Source: Streptomyces deccanensis
GTDB taxonomy: Bacteria > Actinomycetota > Actinomycetes > Streptomycetales > Streptomycetaceae
DNA length: 64,000 bases
Reading direction: 5' to 3'
NCBI RefSeq assembly: GCF_022385335.1
Contig: NZ_CP092431.1
Coordinates: 9,238,001-9,302,000, forward strand
In this document: piece after piece, positions 54,758-63,930 of the stretch
How the letters are laid out: each line of letters opens with the position of its first letter
How positions within the stretch are numbered: position 1 is the first letter of the stretch
The notes under the pieces: model-generated
Database searches by the model: none
What the model saw: the letters and a program-made list of their open reading frames with translations, nothing else
What the model was told of the DNA's origin: nothing
Made by a program: the position numbers and the translations under genes

Positions 54758-55918
54758 TCAGGCGCCCCACCCGGCCTGCTCTCCCCCCACCCGCTCCTCG
54801 ACGATCTTCCCCGCCCACCCCGACGCCCGGTACGCCTTCAACGGCTCGGGGTCCAGCCCCATCTCCTCCCGCACCTCCCGCAGCAACGGCCGCACATCCG
54901 TGTTGTACGCGTCCATCACGACCGCGTTCGCCTCCAGCACATCCCCGTCGCGCTGAGCAACAGCAAGGGCCCCCCGGTCGACAAGCAGCGCCTTCGCCGT
55001 GGCCTCCTGCACGTTCATCACCGACCGGATGATCGCCGGGATCTTCGCCTCGATGTTGTGGCACTGGTCGAGCATGAACGCGACCTCGGGAGTGAACCCG
55101 CCCCCACGCACGACCTCGTACATGATCCGGAACAGCTGGAACGGGTCGGCCGCGCCCACCATCAGGTCGTCGTCGGCGTAGAACCGCGAGTTGAAGTCGA
55201 ACGCGCCGAGCTTCCCCTCCCGCAGCAGCGTCGCCACGATGAACTCGATGTTGGTCCCCGGCGCGTGGTGCCCGGTGTCGACCACGACCTGCGCCTTCGG
55301 CCCGAGCTTCAGGCAGTGGGCGTAGGCGGTGCCCCAGTCCGGCACATCGGTCGTGTAGAACGCCGGCTCGAAGAACTTGTACTCCAGCAGCATCCGCTGG
55401 TCGTCCCCGAGCCGCTCGTACACCTCGGCGAGGCCCTCGGCCAGCCGGTCCTGGCGCCCGCGGATGTCGTCCTGGCCGGGATAGTTCGTCCCGTCCGCGA
55501 ACCACAGCTTCAGATCGCGCGAACCGGTCGCGTCCATGATGTCGACGCACTCCAGCAGGTGGTCGACGGCCTTGCGGCGGATCGCCGCGTCCGGGTGGCA
55601 GATGCTGCCCAGCTTGTAGTCGTCGTCCTGGAAGGTGTTGGAGTTGATGGCGCCCAGCTTCACGCCGCGCTCCTCGGCGTGCTTCGCCAGCGCCGCGTAG
55701 TCGTCCACCTTGTCCCACGGGATGTGCAGCGCCACGGTCGGCGCCACGCCCGTGAACTCGTGGACCTTGCCGGCGTCGTCCAGCTTCTCCCAGGGGTCGC
55801 GCGGTACACCCGCCTGGGCGAACACCTTGAAACGGGTTCCGGAGTTTCCGTACGCCCACGACGGCGTCTCGACGGCCTGTGTCTTGAGGGCGGCCTTCAC
55901 CGCGGCGAGCTCGGTCAC
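54758..55918 (-). CDS. rhaI: L-rhamnose isomerase (actinobacterial/RhaI type)
   Basis: 386 residues. GTG 55918 follows TAGGAG. The TIM barrel shows A-L-H-I-P-W-D, N-S-N-T-F-Q-D, L-W-F-A-D-G-T-N-Y-P-G-Q, E-Y-K-F-F-E-P-A-F-Y, V-D-T-G-H-H-A-P-G-T-N and F-D-F-N-S-R-F-Y-A-D-D-D, which together supply the metal-binding E, D and H residues. It converts L-rhamnose to L-rhamnulose. It is the first gene of the leftward rhamnose unit, divergent from the Rha importer. Confidence 0.95.
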   Translation of the reverse strand: MTELAAVKAALKTQAVETPSWAYGNSGTRFKVFAQAGVPRDPWEKLDDAGKVHEFTGVAPTVALHIPWDKVDDYAALAKHAEERGVKLGAINSNTFQDDDYKLGSICHPDAAIRRKAVDHLLECVDIMDATGSRDLKLWFADGTNYPGQDDIRGRQDRLAEGLAEVYERLGDDQRMLLEYKFFEPAFYTTDVPDWGTAYAHCLKLGPKAQVVVDTGHHAPGTNIEFIVATLLREGKLGAFDFNSRFYADDDLMVGAADPFQLFRIMYEVVRGGGFTPEVAFMLDQCHNIEAKIPAIIRSVMNVQEATAKALLVDRGALAVAQRDGDVLEANAVVMDAYNTDVRPLLREVREEMGLDPEPLKAYRASGWAGKIVEERVGGEQAGWGA

Positions 55919-55944
55919 GTCAGGGCTCCTACCGGCTTTGATGT

Positions 55945-55958
55945 CTGAAACGATTCAG
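55945..55958. promoter_or_regulatory. LacI-type operator for rhaI
   Basis: CTGAA-acga-TTCAG, centred on CG as LacI-family sites are. It begins at the predicted start of rhaI transcription. Confidence 0.6.
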
Positions 55959-55964
55959 CACCGG

Positions 55965-55993
55965 AAACTATGAGCGACACGCCGGGCTGTCAA
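55965..55993 (-). promoter_or_regulatory. Promoter of rhaI
   Basis: Minus strand: -35 TTGACA (55993-55988), 17-bp spacer, -10 TAGTTT (55970-55965). Confidence 0.65.
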
Positions 55994-56041
55994 CCCCCCA
56001 GGTCAAGCCAGCTTTCCGTGACTCGGTCGTGACCTCTCATA

Positions 56042-56062
56042 TCGAAAAATTTTCGACCGAAA
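56042..56062. promoter_or_regulatory. Overlapping palindromes upstream of the Rha importer promoter
   Basis: TCGAAAA-a-TTTTCGA (56042-56056) and TTTCG-ac-CGAAA (56051-56062) overlap, just upstream of the -35. Their position is more like an activator or second repressor site than a start-site block. Confidence 0.5.
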
Positions 56063-56066
56063 CCCA

Positions 56067-56096
56067 TTGACGTGACCTGCGAGTGATGCCTAACGT
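56067..56096 (+). promoter_or_regulatory. Promoter of the Rha ABC importer operon
   Basis: -35 TTGACG (56067-56072), 18-bp spacer, -10 TAACGT (56091-56096). The transcript would have a leader of about 75 bases. Confidence 0.6.
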
Positions 56097-56176
56097 CCCG
56101 GCAACCAAGTTGAAACCTTTCACGACGCAGTGAGGCAGCTTCTCCGCTAGCCACCGGCCGTCGTCGAGGAGCCCCC

Positions 56177-57694
56177 ATGACCCACCGGTCCGACAAGGGT
56201 CCGGCCCCCGTTCTCGCTCTGAAGGGCGTCTCCAAGTCCTTCGGCGCCGTACGCGCCCTGCGGGACGTGTCCCTGGAACTGTTCCCGGGCGAGGTGCACG
56301 CACTAGCCGGAGAGAACGGCGCGGGCAAGTCGACCCTCATCAAGAGCCTCGCCGGGGTGCACCGACCGGACTCCGGTCAGGTGCTCCTCGACGGCGAGCC
56401 CACCGTGTTCCACGGCCCGGCCGACGCACGGGACGCCGGCATCGCCGTCATCTACCAGGAGCCCACGCTCTTCCCCGACCTTTCGATCGCCGAGAACATC
56501 TTCATGGGCCGCCAGCCGCGGCGCGCCCTCGGCCGCATCGACCACAAGGCCACCCACGCGGCCACCCTCGCGCTGATGCAGCGGCTCGGTGTCGAACTCG
56601 ACCCCGACCGCCCCGCGCGCGGCCTGTCCATCGCCGACCAGCAGATCGTCGAGATCGCCAAGGCGCTCTCCTTCGACGCCCGCGTCCTGATCATGGACGA
56701 GCCGACGGCGGCCCTCACCGGCAGCGAGGTGGCCCGGCTCTTCGGTGTCGTCCGCACGCTGCGCGAGCAGGGCTCGGCCGTCCTCTTCATCTCCCACCGC
56801 CTGGAGGAGATCTTCCAGATCTGCCAGCGCGTCACCACCCTGCGCGACGGGGCCTGGATCTCCAGCGAACCGATCGACGGCATGACCGAGGACGACCTGG
56901 TCCGCCGCATGGTCGGCCGCGACCTGGACGAGCTGTACCCGAAGCAGGAGGTCGAGCCGGGCGAGGTCGCGCTCAGCGTGCGCCGGCTGACCCGCGAGGG
57001 TGTCTTCACCGACGTCTCCTTCGACGTCCGCCGGGGCGAGATCGTCGGCCTGGCCGGCCTCGTCGGCGCCGGCCGTACGGAGGTCGCGCGCGCCGTCTTC
57101 GGTGTCGACCGCTGGGACGCGGGCGAGGTCACCCTCGACGGCAAGGCGCTCACCAACGGCGCCCCCTCCACCGCGATGGCCGCCGGGCTCGCCCTGGTCC
57201 CCGAGGACCGCCGCGCCCAGGGCCTGGTGATGGACATGTCCATCGAGCGCAACATCGGCCTCACCGGACTCCGTACGACCGTGAAGGCCGGCCTGATGGA
57301 CCGGGGCGCCGAGCGCAGCCGCTCCCTCGACTGGGCGGTCAAGCTCCAGGTCAAGTACGCCCGGATCGCCGACACCGTCAACACCCTGTCGGGCGGCAAC
57401 CAGCAGAAGGTCGTCCTCGCCAAGTGGCTCGCCACCGGACCGAAAGTGCTGATCGTCGACGAGCCCACCCGGGGCATCGACGTCGGCACCAAGGCCGAAG
57501 TGCACCGTCTGCTCAGCGAGTTGGCCGCCGACGGCGTGGCCGTGCTGATGATCTCCTCCGACCTGCCCGAGATCCTCGGTATGGCCGACCGCGTGCTCGT
57601 GATGCACGAGGGCCGGCTCACCGCCGAGATCCCTCGCTCCGAAGCCACCGAGGAATCCGTGATGGCCGCAGCCACCGGGAGGGCCGCCGCATGA
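56177..57694 (+). CDS. rhaT: Rhamnose ABC transporter, double ATP-binding subunit
   Basis: 505 residues with two ABC cassettes as in RbsA. Cassette 1: Walker [10 protein letters not shown] (about 48) and Walker [10 protein letters not shown] (about 177); its signature position reads L-S-I-A-D-Q-Q. Cassette 2: degenerate Walker [10 protein letters not shown] (about 294), signature L-S-G-G-N-Q-Q-K and Walker [10 protein letters not shown]. The weak second Walker A is normal for this family. GAGGAG precedes ATG 56177. Its stop overlaps the first permease start as ATGA. Confidence 0.9.
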   Translation: MTHRSDKGPAPVLALKGVSKSFGAVRALRDVSLELFPGEVHALAGENGAGKSTLIKSLAGVHRPDSGQVLLDGEPTVFHGPADARDAGIAVIYQEPTLFPDLSIAENIFMGRQPRRALGRIDHKATHAATLALMQRLGVELDPDRPARGLSIADQQIVEIAKALSFDARVLIMDEPTAALTGSEVARLFGVVRTLREQGSAVLFISHRLEEIFQICQRVTTLRDGAWISSEPIDGMTEDDLVRRMVGRDLDELYPKQEVEPGEVALSVRRLTREGVFTDVSFDVRRGEIVGLAGLVGAGRTEVARAVFGVDRWDAGEVTLDGKALTNGAPSTAMAAGLALVPEDRRAQGLVMDMSIERNIGLTGLRTTVKAGLMDRGAERSRSLDWAVKLQVKYARIADTVNTLSGGNQQKVVLAKWLATGPKVLIVDEPTRGIDVGTKAEVHRLLSELAADGVAVLMISSDLPEILGMADRVLVMHEGRLTAEIPRSEATEESVMAAATGRAAA

Positions 57695-58731
57695 CGGTGA
57701 CCACCCCTCAGAACACCCCCGTCACCGAGGTGCCCAAGTCCAGCGGCACCCGGCTGGTGGACCGCGTCTTCAAGATGCGCGAACTCGCCATCCTGGTCGT
57801 CTTCCTGGTGATGATCGTCGTCACCCAGCTGGGCAACAGCGAGTTCCTCACCGAGCAGGGCATCAAGGACCTGCTGCTCAACGGAACCATCCTGGTGCTG
57901 GTCGCCGTCGGCCAGTCACTGGTCGTCATCACCCGCAACGTCGACCTCTCGGTCGGCTCCACCCTCGGCATCAGCGCCTTCGCCGCCGGTACGTACCTCC
58001 AGGGCGGCGGCAACGCGGTCGTGGCCGTGCTCATGGCGGTCCTGATGGGCATCGGCTTCGGCCTGCTGAACGGGCTGCTCGTCAGCCTCGGCCAGGTGCC
58101 CGCCCTCGTCGTCACCCTCGGCACGCTGTACATCATCCGCGGCATCGACTCCATCTGGGTCGGCTCCCGCCAGATCGTCGCCTCCGGACTCCCCGACGGC
58201 TTCATCGACTTCGGCTCCGGCGGCATCTCCGCGGTGCCCTACCTCGCCCTGATCGCGCTGGCGGTCCTGGTGGCCACGGCGTACTACCTGAAGCACTTCG
58301 GCAGCGGACGCGAGCTGTACGCGCTCGGCTCCAACCCGGAGGCCGCCCGCCTGGCCGGCATCCCGGTCCGCAAGCGGATCCTGATGGCGTACACCTTCTG
58401 CGGCGCCCTCGCCGGCCTCGCCGGCGCGCTCTACCTGGCCCGCTTCGGCAACGTCGACTCCAGCACCGGCAACGGCTACGAACTCACCGTCGTCAGCGCG
58501 GTCGTGGTCGGCGGCGTGGTCTTCACCGGCGGCTCCGGCAGTGTCTACGGCGCGGCGCTCGGCGCCCTGCTGCTGACCTCCATCAACAGCGTGCTGCCCG
58601 CCCTCGGCGTCAGCTCGGTGTGGGTGCTCGCCATCAACGGCATCCTGCTCATCCTCGCCATCGCCGTGGACCGCGTGGTCGCGGTGCGTGTGGCGACCGC
58701 TCTGAAGAAGAGGAACGCCCGCCATGGCTGA
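57691..58731 (+). CDS. rhaP: Rhamnose ABC transporter permease 1
   Basis: 346 residues, RbsC-type with about ten membrane segments. [11 protein letters not shown] (about 88), [11 protein letters not shown] (about 141) and [14 protein letters not shown] (about 210) are characteristic; the last is the loop contacting the ATPase. ATG 57691 overlaps the rhaT stop as ATGA. It pairs with the next gene as a heterodimeric channel. Confidence 0.88.
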   Translation: MTVTTPQNTPVTEVPKSSGTRLVDRVFKMRELAILVVFLVMIVVTQLGNSEFLTEQGIKDLLLNGTILVLVAVGQSLVVITRNVDLSVGSTLGISAFAAGTYLQGGGNAVVAVLMAVLMGIGFGLLNGLLVSLGQVPALVVTLGTLYIIRGIDSIWVGSRQIVASGLPDGFIDFGSGGISAVPYLALIALAVLVATAYYLKHFGSGRELYALGSNPEAARLAGIPVRKRILMAYTFCGALAGLAGALYLARFGNVDSSTGNGYELTVVSAVVVGGVVFTGGSGSVYGAALGALLLTSINSVLPALGVSSVWVLAINGILLILAIAVDRVVAVRVATALKKRNARHG

Positions 58732-59737
58732 CTCCACCCTGTCGCGTGCGATCCGCTGGGACACGGTCGTCGGCGCCCTCCTCATCGTGGTGCTCCTGCT
58801 GTCCTTCACCACCGTCGACGGTTTCGGCAACGCGCTCAATCTGTCCTTCCTCATCGGCAACACCCTGCCGATCGCGCTGGTCGCCCTGCCGATGACCCTC
58901 CTCGTGGTCTCCGGCGAGATCGACCTGTCGGTCGCCTCCACCGCCGGTCTCTCCGGCGCGGTGATGGGCGCCCTGTGGAACCAGGGCATGACCATCGAGA
59001 CGATCATCCCGATCTGTCTGGCCCTCGGCGTGGTCTGCGGACTGATCAACGGCCTGCTGGTCACCAAGCTCGGCCTGTCCTCGCTCGCCGTCACCATCGG
59101 CACGCTCGCCGCCTACCGGGGCATCGCGCAGATCGTCCTCGGCTCCGACGCGGTCACCGACTTCCCCACCCCGTACCTGGACTTCGCGGCCGGCCGGATC
59201 GGCGACAGCTTCGTCCCGCAGGCCTTCATCCCCTTCCTGGTCCTGCTGGTGATCGCCGTGATCGCCCTGCACGCCACCCCCTTCGGCCGCTCGGTCTTCG
59301 CGACCGGAGCGAGCGAGGAGGCCGCCCGGTTCGCCGGCATCCGCGTCAAGCGGCAGAAGCTGATCCTCTTCACGGTGACCGGCCTGATGGCCGCCCTCAC
59401 CGGCGTCTTCTGGGCCCTGCACTACGCCAGCGCCCGCTACGACAACGCCACCGGGCTCGAACTCTCGGTCGTCGCGGCCGTACTCCTCGGCGGTATCGAC
59501 TTCGACGGCGGCAAGGGCACCCTCGGCGGCGCGATCGCCGGCGTGTTCCTCCTCGGCACCCTGCAGAACGTCATGAGCCTCCAGGACGTCTCCGCCCAGT
59601 CGCAGATCGTCGTCACCGGCGTCCTGCTCGTCCTCTCCGTGCTCGGCCCCCGGGTCGCACGCCAGATCTCCGTCGCCAGGGCCGGCCGCAGAGCCGCCTC
59701 GGCGCCGGTCACCAAGGCGCCCACTCCAGCCCCCTGA
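58724..59737 (+). CDS. rhaQ: Rhamnose ABC transporter permease 2
   Basis: 337 residues, RbsC-type. G-E-I-D-L-S-V-A-S-T-A-G (about 65), V-T-I-G-T-L-A-A-Y-R-G (about 124) and A-T-G-A-S-E-E-A-A-R-F-A-G-I (about 193). It starts inside the end of rhaP, overlapping by eight bases. The two permeases are about the same size but diverged, as in other Rha systems. Confidence 0.88.
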   Translation: MADSTLSRAIRWDTVVGALLIVVLLLSFTTVDGFGNALNLSFLIGNTLPIALVALPMTLLVVSGEIDLSVASTAGLSGAVMGALWNQGMTIETIIPICLALGVVCGLINGLLVTKLGLSSLAVTIGTLAAYRGIAQIVLGSDAVTDFPTPYLDFAAGRIGDSFVPQAFIPFLVLLVIAVIALHATPFGRSVFATGASEEAARFAGIRVKRQKLILFTVTGLMAALTGVFWALHYASARYDNATGLELSVVAAVLLGGIDFDGGKGTLGGAIAGVFLLGTLQNVMSLQDVSAQSQIVVTGVLLVLSVLGPRVARQISVARAGRRAASAPVTKAPTPAP

Positions 59738-59805
59738 CGGCTGGGCCCCCACCGCCGACCCCCGCACCGCACACCCGCCCGCCCCTCCGTATCAAAGGAC
59801 CCCTC

Positions 59806-60888
59806 ATGCGCAAGGCAACCCTCCGCCGTTCCTGTGCGGCGCTCGCCGCCGTCACCTCCTTCGCCCTCGGCGTCACCGCCTGCGGCGGCACCACGAAGAG
59901 CGACGTCAAGGACGACTCCGCCTCCGCACAGGCCACCGGCAAGGCCGACCCCAACGCCGAACTGAAGAAGGGCCTGACCGTCGGCTTCCTGCCGAAGCAG
60001 GTCAACAACCCGTACTTCACCTCCGCGGACAAGGGCGGCGAGACGGCGCTGAAGGAGCTGGGCTCCAGCTACAAGGAGGTCGGCCCGTCCAGCGCCACGG
60101 ACACCTCCGGCCAGGTCACCTACGTCAACACGCTCACCCAGCAGCAGGTCGACGCGATGGCCGTCTCCGCGCAGGACCCGGGCGCCCTGTGCCCCGCGCT
60201 CAAGCAGGCCATGAGCAACGACATCAAGGTCGTCACCTACGACTCCGACACCAAGCCGGAGTGCCGCAACGCCTTCGTCTCGCAGGCCAGCGCCGAGGAC
60301 CTCGGCCGCACCGAGGTCCAGCTGCTCGCCGAGCAGATCGGCTACAAGGGCGAGATCGCGATCCTGTCCGCCGCGCAGACCGCGACCAACCAGAACACCT
60401 GGATCGAGTTCATGAAGGACGAACTCAAGGACCCCAAGTACAAGGACATCAAGCTCGTCAAGGTCGCCTACGGTGACGACGACGCCCAGAAGTCCTTCCA
60501 GCAGACCCAGGGCCTGCTCCAGGAGTACCCGAACCTGAAGGGGATCATCTCCCCGACCACGGTCGGCATCAAGGCCGCCGCCCAGTACCTGTCGGGCTCC
60601 AAGTACAAGGGCAAGGTCAAGCTGACCGGCCTCGGCACCCCCAACGACATGCGCAAGTACGTCAAGGACGGCACGGTCGAGGGCTTCGAGCTGTGGGACC
60701 CGGCGAAGCTCGGCGAGCTGGCCGCCCGCACCGCCGTGGCCCTGGTCTCCGGCCAGATCACCGGCAAGGAGGGCGAGACCTTCACCGCCGGTGACATGGG
60801 CGAGTACACCATCGGCAAGGACGGCGTCATCAGCCTCGGCAAGCCCACGGTGTTCAACAAGGAGAACATCGACAAGTTCAACTTCTGA
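59806..60888 (+). CDS. rhaS: Rhamnose-binding lipoprotein
   Basis: 360 residues. ATG 59806 follows AAAGGACC. Signal peptide with lipobox G-V-T-A-C (22-26). The sugar-binding domain has V-G-F-L-P-K-Q-V-N-N-P-Y-F (about 58), D-A-M-A-V-S-A-Q-D-P (about 117), V-V-T-Y-D-S-D-T (about 142) and A-T-N-Q-N-T-W-I-E-F (about 195), which match RhaS-type proteins. It delivers rhamnose to the RhaT-P-Q complex. The high Lys/Asp content is usual for abundant Streptomyces lipoproteins. Confidence 0.92.
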   Translation: MRKATLRRSCAALAAVTSFALGVTACGGTTKSDVKDDSASAQATGKADPNAELKKGLTVGFLPKQVNNPYFTSADKGGETALKELGSSYKEVGPSSATDTSGQVTYVNTLTQQQVDAMAVSAQDPGALCPALKQAMSNDIKVVTYDSDTKPECRNAFVSQASAEDLGRTEVQLLAEQIGYKGEIAILSAAQTATNQNTWIEFMKDELKDPKYKDIKLVKVAYGDDDAQKSFQQTQGLLQEYPNLKGIISPTTVGIKAAAQYLSGSKYKGKVKLTGLGTPNDMRKYVKDGTVEGFELWDPAKLGELAARTAVALVSGQITGKEGETFTAGDMGEYTIGKDGVISLGKPTVFNKENIDKFNF

Positions 60889-60940
60889 TCACCGCAGCCG
60901 AGTTACAGCCACCCCCCTCACCCCCCAGGAGCGGTATCTC

Positions 60941-61261
60941 ATGCAGCGCGTCTGCTTCCTCCTCAAGGTCCGCCAGGACCGGATCGACGAGTACCGCGAG
61001 CGGCACGCCGCCGTGTGGCCGGAGATGCTCGAAGCACTCTCGGCCACCGGCTGGCACAACTACTCCCTCTTCCTGCGCGACGACGGCCTGCTCGTCGGCT
61101 ACCTGGAGACCGAGGACTTCCAGGCCGCGCTCGCCGGCATGGAGGCCGCCGAGGTCAACGCCCGCTGGCAGAAGGAGATGGCGCCGTTCTTCGAGTCCCT
61201 CGACGGCGCCCGGCCCGACGAGGCCATGAAGCCGCTCACCGAGGTCTTCCACCTCGCCTGA
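60941..61261 (+). CDS. rhaM: L-rhamnose mutarotase
   Basis: 106 residues. ATG 60941 follows AGGAG at ten bases. V-R-Q-D-R-I-D-E-Y-R-E-R-H, then V-W-P-E-M, then G-W-H-N-Y-S-L-F-L and the late M-A-P-F-F-E match RhaM/RhaU, including the catalytic histidine in R-x-R-H. It speeds alpha/beta exchange of the imported sugar for RhaI. It lies 52 bases after rhaS in the same operon. Confidence 0.95.
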   Translation: MQRVCFLLKVRQDRIDEYRERHAAVWPEMLEALSATGWHNYSLFLRDDGLLVGYLETEDFQAALAGMEAAEVNARWQKEMAPFFESLDGARPDEAMKPLTEVFHLA

Positions 61262-61322
61262 GCCCCCCGACGCAGCACCCTCCCCCCCCTCCCCACCTCG
61301 CTCGACAACGGAGTCCCCCGAG

Positions 61323-62747
61323 ATGAAGAGACGTACGCTGCTCGGCGCCGCACTCGCCGGTGCCGTCGTGAGCCCCGCCCTCGGCGCCGCCACCGCCCGC
61401 GCCGCCGACCCCGGCCCCTCGGTCACCCAGACCGGCAACACCCTGCTCGACAGCCAGGCCATCTACTTCGTGTCCTACGACGGTCTGGTCAACAACAACG
61501 CGTTCCAGAAGAACGCCCTGCTCACCTACAAGGGCTACCAGTACGCCGTCTGGTACACCGCCGACCGCAACGCCGTCGTCGGCCGCCGCGTCCTCGGCTC
61601 CGGCACCTGGTCCACCGTCAAGGTCGGCCACACGCTGCGCTACAACGACTCCCACAACGTCATCTCCATGGGCGTCTCCAAGGTCGACGGCCGCCTCCAC
61701 CTGAACATGGACTCGCACAGCGACGGCTTCACCTACGTCAAGTCCGTCGCCGGGCTCATGGACAACCCGGCCGGCCTGAGCTGGACCACGAGCCGCTTCG
61801 GCGCCCCGCAGTCCACCCTCGACGGACTCGCGCTCACCTCGCAGTTCACCTACCCGCAGTTCATCTCGATGCCCGACGGCAAGCTCCAGCTGAGCTACCG
61901 CGCCGGCATCTCCGGCAACGGCCGCAACGCCCTCGCCGAGTACAACGGCACCTCCTGGACCAACCTCGGCGAGTGGACGTCCTCCACCGGCACCTACACC
62001 AGCGAGCACGGCTCCTCGACGGCCCGCAACATGTACCTGCACGGCATCGACTACGACCGCAACGGGCGCCTGCACGCCCTGTTCACCTGGCGCGAGCAGA
62101 ACAACGCCGTGATGTGCAACAGCGGCGGCATCACCAACCACGACACCGGCTACGTGTACTCCGACGACCTCGGCCGCACCTGGCGCAACAACGCGGGCGC
62201 CGTCGTCGGCACCACCGGCGGCTCCGACAAGGTCTCCGTCACCGACGCCGGCCTCGTCGTGGACGCGCTCAACCCGGACCACTCCCTGATGAACCAGGAG
62301 AGCCAGTGGACCGACTCCGCCGGCCGACCGCACGCCATCATCAGCTACGTCCCCGGCCGCTTCGGCCAGTGCACGACCAACTACGTCGCCAACCGCACCG
62401 CCAACGGCCGCGCCTTCCTCGTCCGCAAGAGCGCCTCCGGCCCCTGGACGAAGACCGAGATACCGGTGCCGCTGAACTCCAGCCAGCGCACCAAGCTGGT
62501 CATGGACAAGTACAACAACGCCTACGCGCTCTTCCCGTTCGGCCGGATCGCCGGAGCCACGGCGGCCTCCGGGCACACCGACTGGAAGATCCTGTTCGAC
62601 GGGTCCGGGCTGAACGCCTTCGGCGAGGTCGTGTTCGACGAGAGCCGGATCGCCCAGGACAACGTCCTGTCCGTGATGTACCAGGTGAAGTCGAGCGGCA
62701 CCACACCGTCGGCGCTCCGCGTGATCGACTTCGCCCTGCCCGCCTGA
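61323..62747 (+). CDS. Tat-secreted BNR-4 beta-propeller protein, candidate rhamnose-releasing lyase
   Basis: 474 residues. Tat signal M-K-R-R-T-L-L-G-A-A-L-A-G-A, with a likely cut after A-T-A-R-A. The mature protein has repeated BNR-like blades (Y-S-D-D-L-G-R-T-W; D-G-K-L-Q-L-S-Y-R; conserved H-G-I-D-Y-D-R-N-G-R-L-H). A conserved core with N-D-S-H-N, S-H-S-D-G and Q-E-S-Q-W could hold catalytic H, Y and R residues. BNR_4 proteins include ulvan lyases (PL24/25) and the rhamnosyl-glucuronate lyase family (PL42). The place at the end of the Rha importer operon suggests it frees terminal rhamnose from plant gum or ulvan. The enzyme class is inferred. Confidence 0.7.
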   Translation: MKRRTLLGAALAGAVVSPALGAATARAADPGPSVTQTGNTLLDSQAIYFVSYDGLVNNNAFQKNALLTYKGYQYAVWYTADRNAVVGRRVLGSGTWSTVKVGHTLRYNDSHNVISMGVSKVDGRLHLNMDSHSDGFTYVKSVAGLMDNPAGLSWTTSRFGAPQSTLDGLALTSQFTYPQFISMPDGKLQLSYRAGISGNGRNALAEYNGTSWTNLGEWTSSTGTYTSEHGSSTARNMYLHGIDYDRNGRLHALFTWREQNNAVMCNSGGITNHDTGYVYSDDLGRTWRNNAGAVVGTTGGSDKVSVTDAGLVVDALNPDHSLMNQESQWTDSAGRPHAIISYVPGRFGQCTTNYVANRTANGRAFLVRKSASGPWTKTEIPVPLNSSQRTKLVMDKYNNAYALFPFGRIAGATAASGHTDWKILFDGSGLNAFGEVVFDESRIAQDNVLSVMYQVKSSGTTPSALRVIDFALPA

Positions 62748-62781
62748 CACCCCCGTACGAGGGTAACGTTCCACCTCCTGA

Positions 62782-62806
62782 CCGGGCCGTTCGCGCGGCG
62801 GCCCGG
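62782..62806 (+). terminator. Candidate terminator after the BNR-4 gene
   Basis: CCGGGCC-N11-GGCCCGG, a 7-bp stem 35 bases after the stop, without a T-run. It overlaps the promoter region of the LacI gene. Confidence 0.4.
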
Positions 62807-62860
62807 CGGTAATGTGAACGTATGCCCGCCGCTCCGTACCTTTCTGGAGGTCCCCGTCCG

Positions 62861-63886
62861 ATGTCGCAGTCGGTGGGTATCAAGGACGTCGCCGCCGCCG
62901 CCGGAGTCTCCGTCGGCACGGTCTCGAACGTCATCAACCGGCCGGACTCGGTGGCCTCCGGCACCCGGGCCCGTGTGCTGGCCGCCATCGACCGCCTCGG
63001 CTACGTCCGCAGCGAGTCGGCGCGCCAGCTGCGGGCCGGGCGGAGCCGCATCATGGGGCTGCTCGTGCTCGACATGGGCAACCCCTTCTTCGTCGACGTC
63101 GCGCGCGGTGCCGAGCGGGCCGCGCGCGACGCCGGACTCGGCGTGATGGTCTGCAACAGCGCGCAGAGCGCGGGGGAGGAGTCCGAGTACCTCTCGCTCT
63201 TCGCCGAACAGCGCGTGCGCGGGGTGCTGCTGACCCCCGCCGACGCCACGGGACGCAACATCGCGGCGTTCCGCCGCCACGGCATCCCCTTCGTCCTCGT
63301 CGACCGGGTCGCCGAGGGCACCACCGAGTGCTCGGTCTCCGTCGACGACGTCGCGGGCGGTGCCCTCGCCGTGCGTCACCTGGTGGACGCGGGGCACCGT
63401 TCCATCGCGTACGTCAGCGGACCGGCCGGTCTCAACCAGGTCCGCGACCGCCGTACGGGTGCCCTGAACGCCCTGCAGGAGGCGGGACTCGGCCCCGAGG
63501 CCCTGCGGGAACTGCCCACCGAGCGCCTCGACGTGGCCGCCGGCCGGGACGCGGGCGCCCGCCTCCTCGGCCTCGCCGACCGCCCCACCGCCGTCTTCTG
63601 CGCCAACGACCTGCTCGCCCTCGGTGTGCTCCAGGCCATGTACGCGGCCGGGGTGAGCGTCCCCGGCGACCTCGCCATCGTCGGCTACGACGACATCGAG
63701 TTCGCCGCCGCGGCCGCCGTCCCCCTCACCTCCGTACGGCAGCCCGCCGTCACCATGGGCGCCCTCGCCGCCGAACTCCTGCTGGAGGAGACCGAGGCCG
63801 AGACCGCGACCGTCCCGCACGAGCACCGGCGGGTCGTCCTCCAGCCGGAACTGGTCGTGCGGCGCTCCAGCCTCTCGGCGCGCTGA
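62861..63886 (+). CDS. LacI-family regulator, probable rhamnose repressor
   Basis: 341 residues. ATG 62861 is favoured by TGGAGG ten bases upstream; an in-frame ATG at 62822 has none. Helix-turn-helix I-K-D-V-A-A-A-A-G-V-S-V-G-T-V-S-N-V (6-23), hinge S-A-R-Q-L-R-A-G-R-S-R. The sensor domain has L-D-M-G-N-P-F-F, V-R-H-L-V-D-A-G-H-R and I-V-G-Y-D-D-I-E-F-A. As the only regulator in the rhamnose block it is the natural owner of the CTGAA-N4-TTCAG site at 55945. This is inference from position. Confidence 0.88.
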   Translation: MSQSVGIKDVAAAAGVSVGTVSNVINRPDSVASGTRARVLAAIDRLGYVRSESARQLRAGRSRIMGLLVLDMGNPFFVDVARGAERAARDAGLGVMVCNSAQSAGEESEYLSLFAEQRVRGVLLTPADATGRNIAAFRRHGIPFVLVDRVAEGTTECSVSVDDVAGGALAVRHLVDAGHRSIAYVSGPAGLNQVRDRRTGALNALQEAGLGPEALRELPTERLDVAAGRDAGARLLGLADRPTAVFCANDLLALGVLQAMYAAGVSVPGDLAIVGYDDIEFAAAAAVPLTSVRQPAVTMGALAAELLLEETEAETATVPHEHRRVVLQPELVVRRSSLSAR

Positions 63887-63893
63887 GCGCCCG

Positions 63894-63930
63894 TTCAGTA
63901 GTCGGGCACCGGCGGCGGCCGGCGTACTGA
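63894..63930. terminator. Candidate terminator after the LacI gene
   Basis: TCAGTA (63895-63900) pairs with TACTGA (63925-63930), and CCGGC pairs with GCCGG inside, giving a composite hairpin nine bases after the stop. No T-run. The last 70 bases of the window show no gene. Confidence 0.4.
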
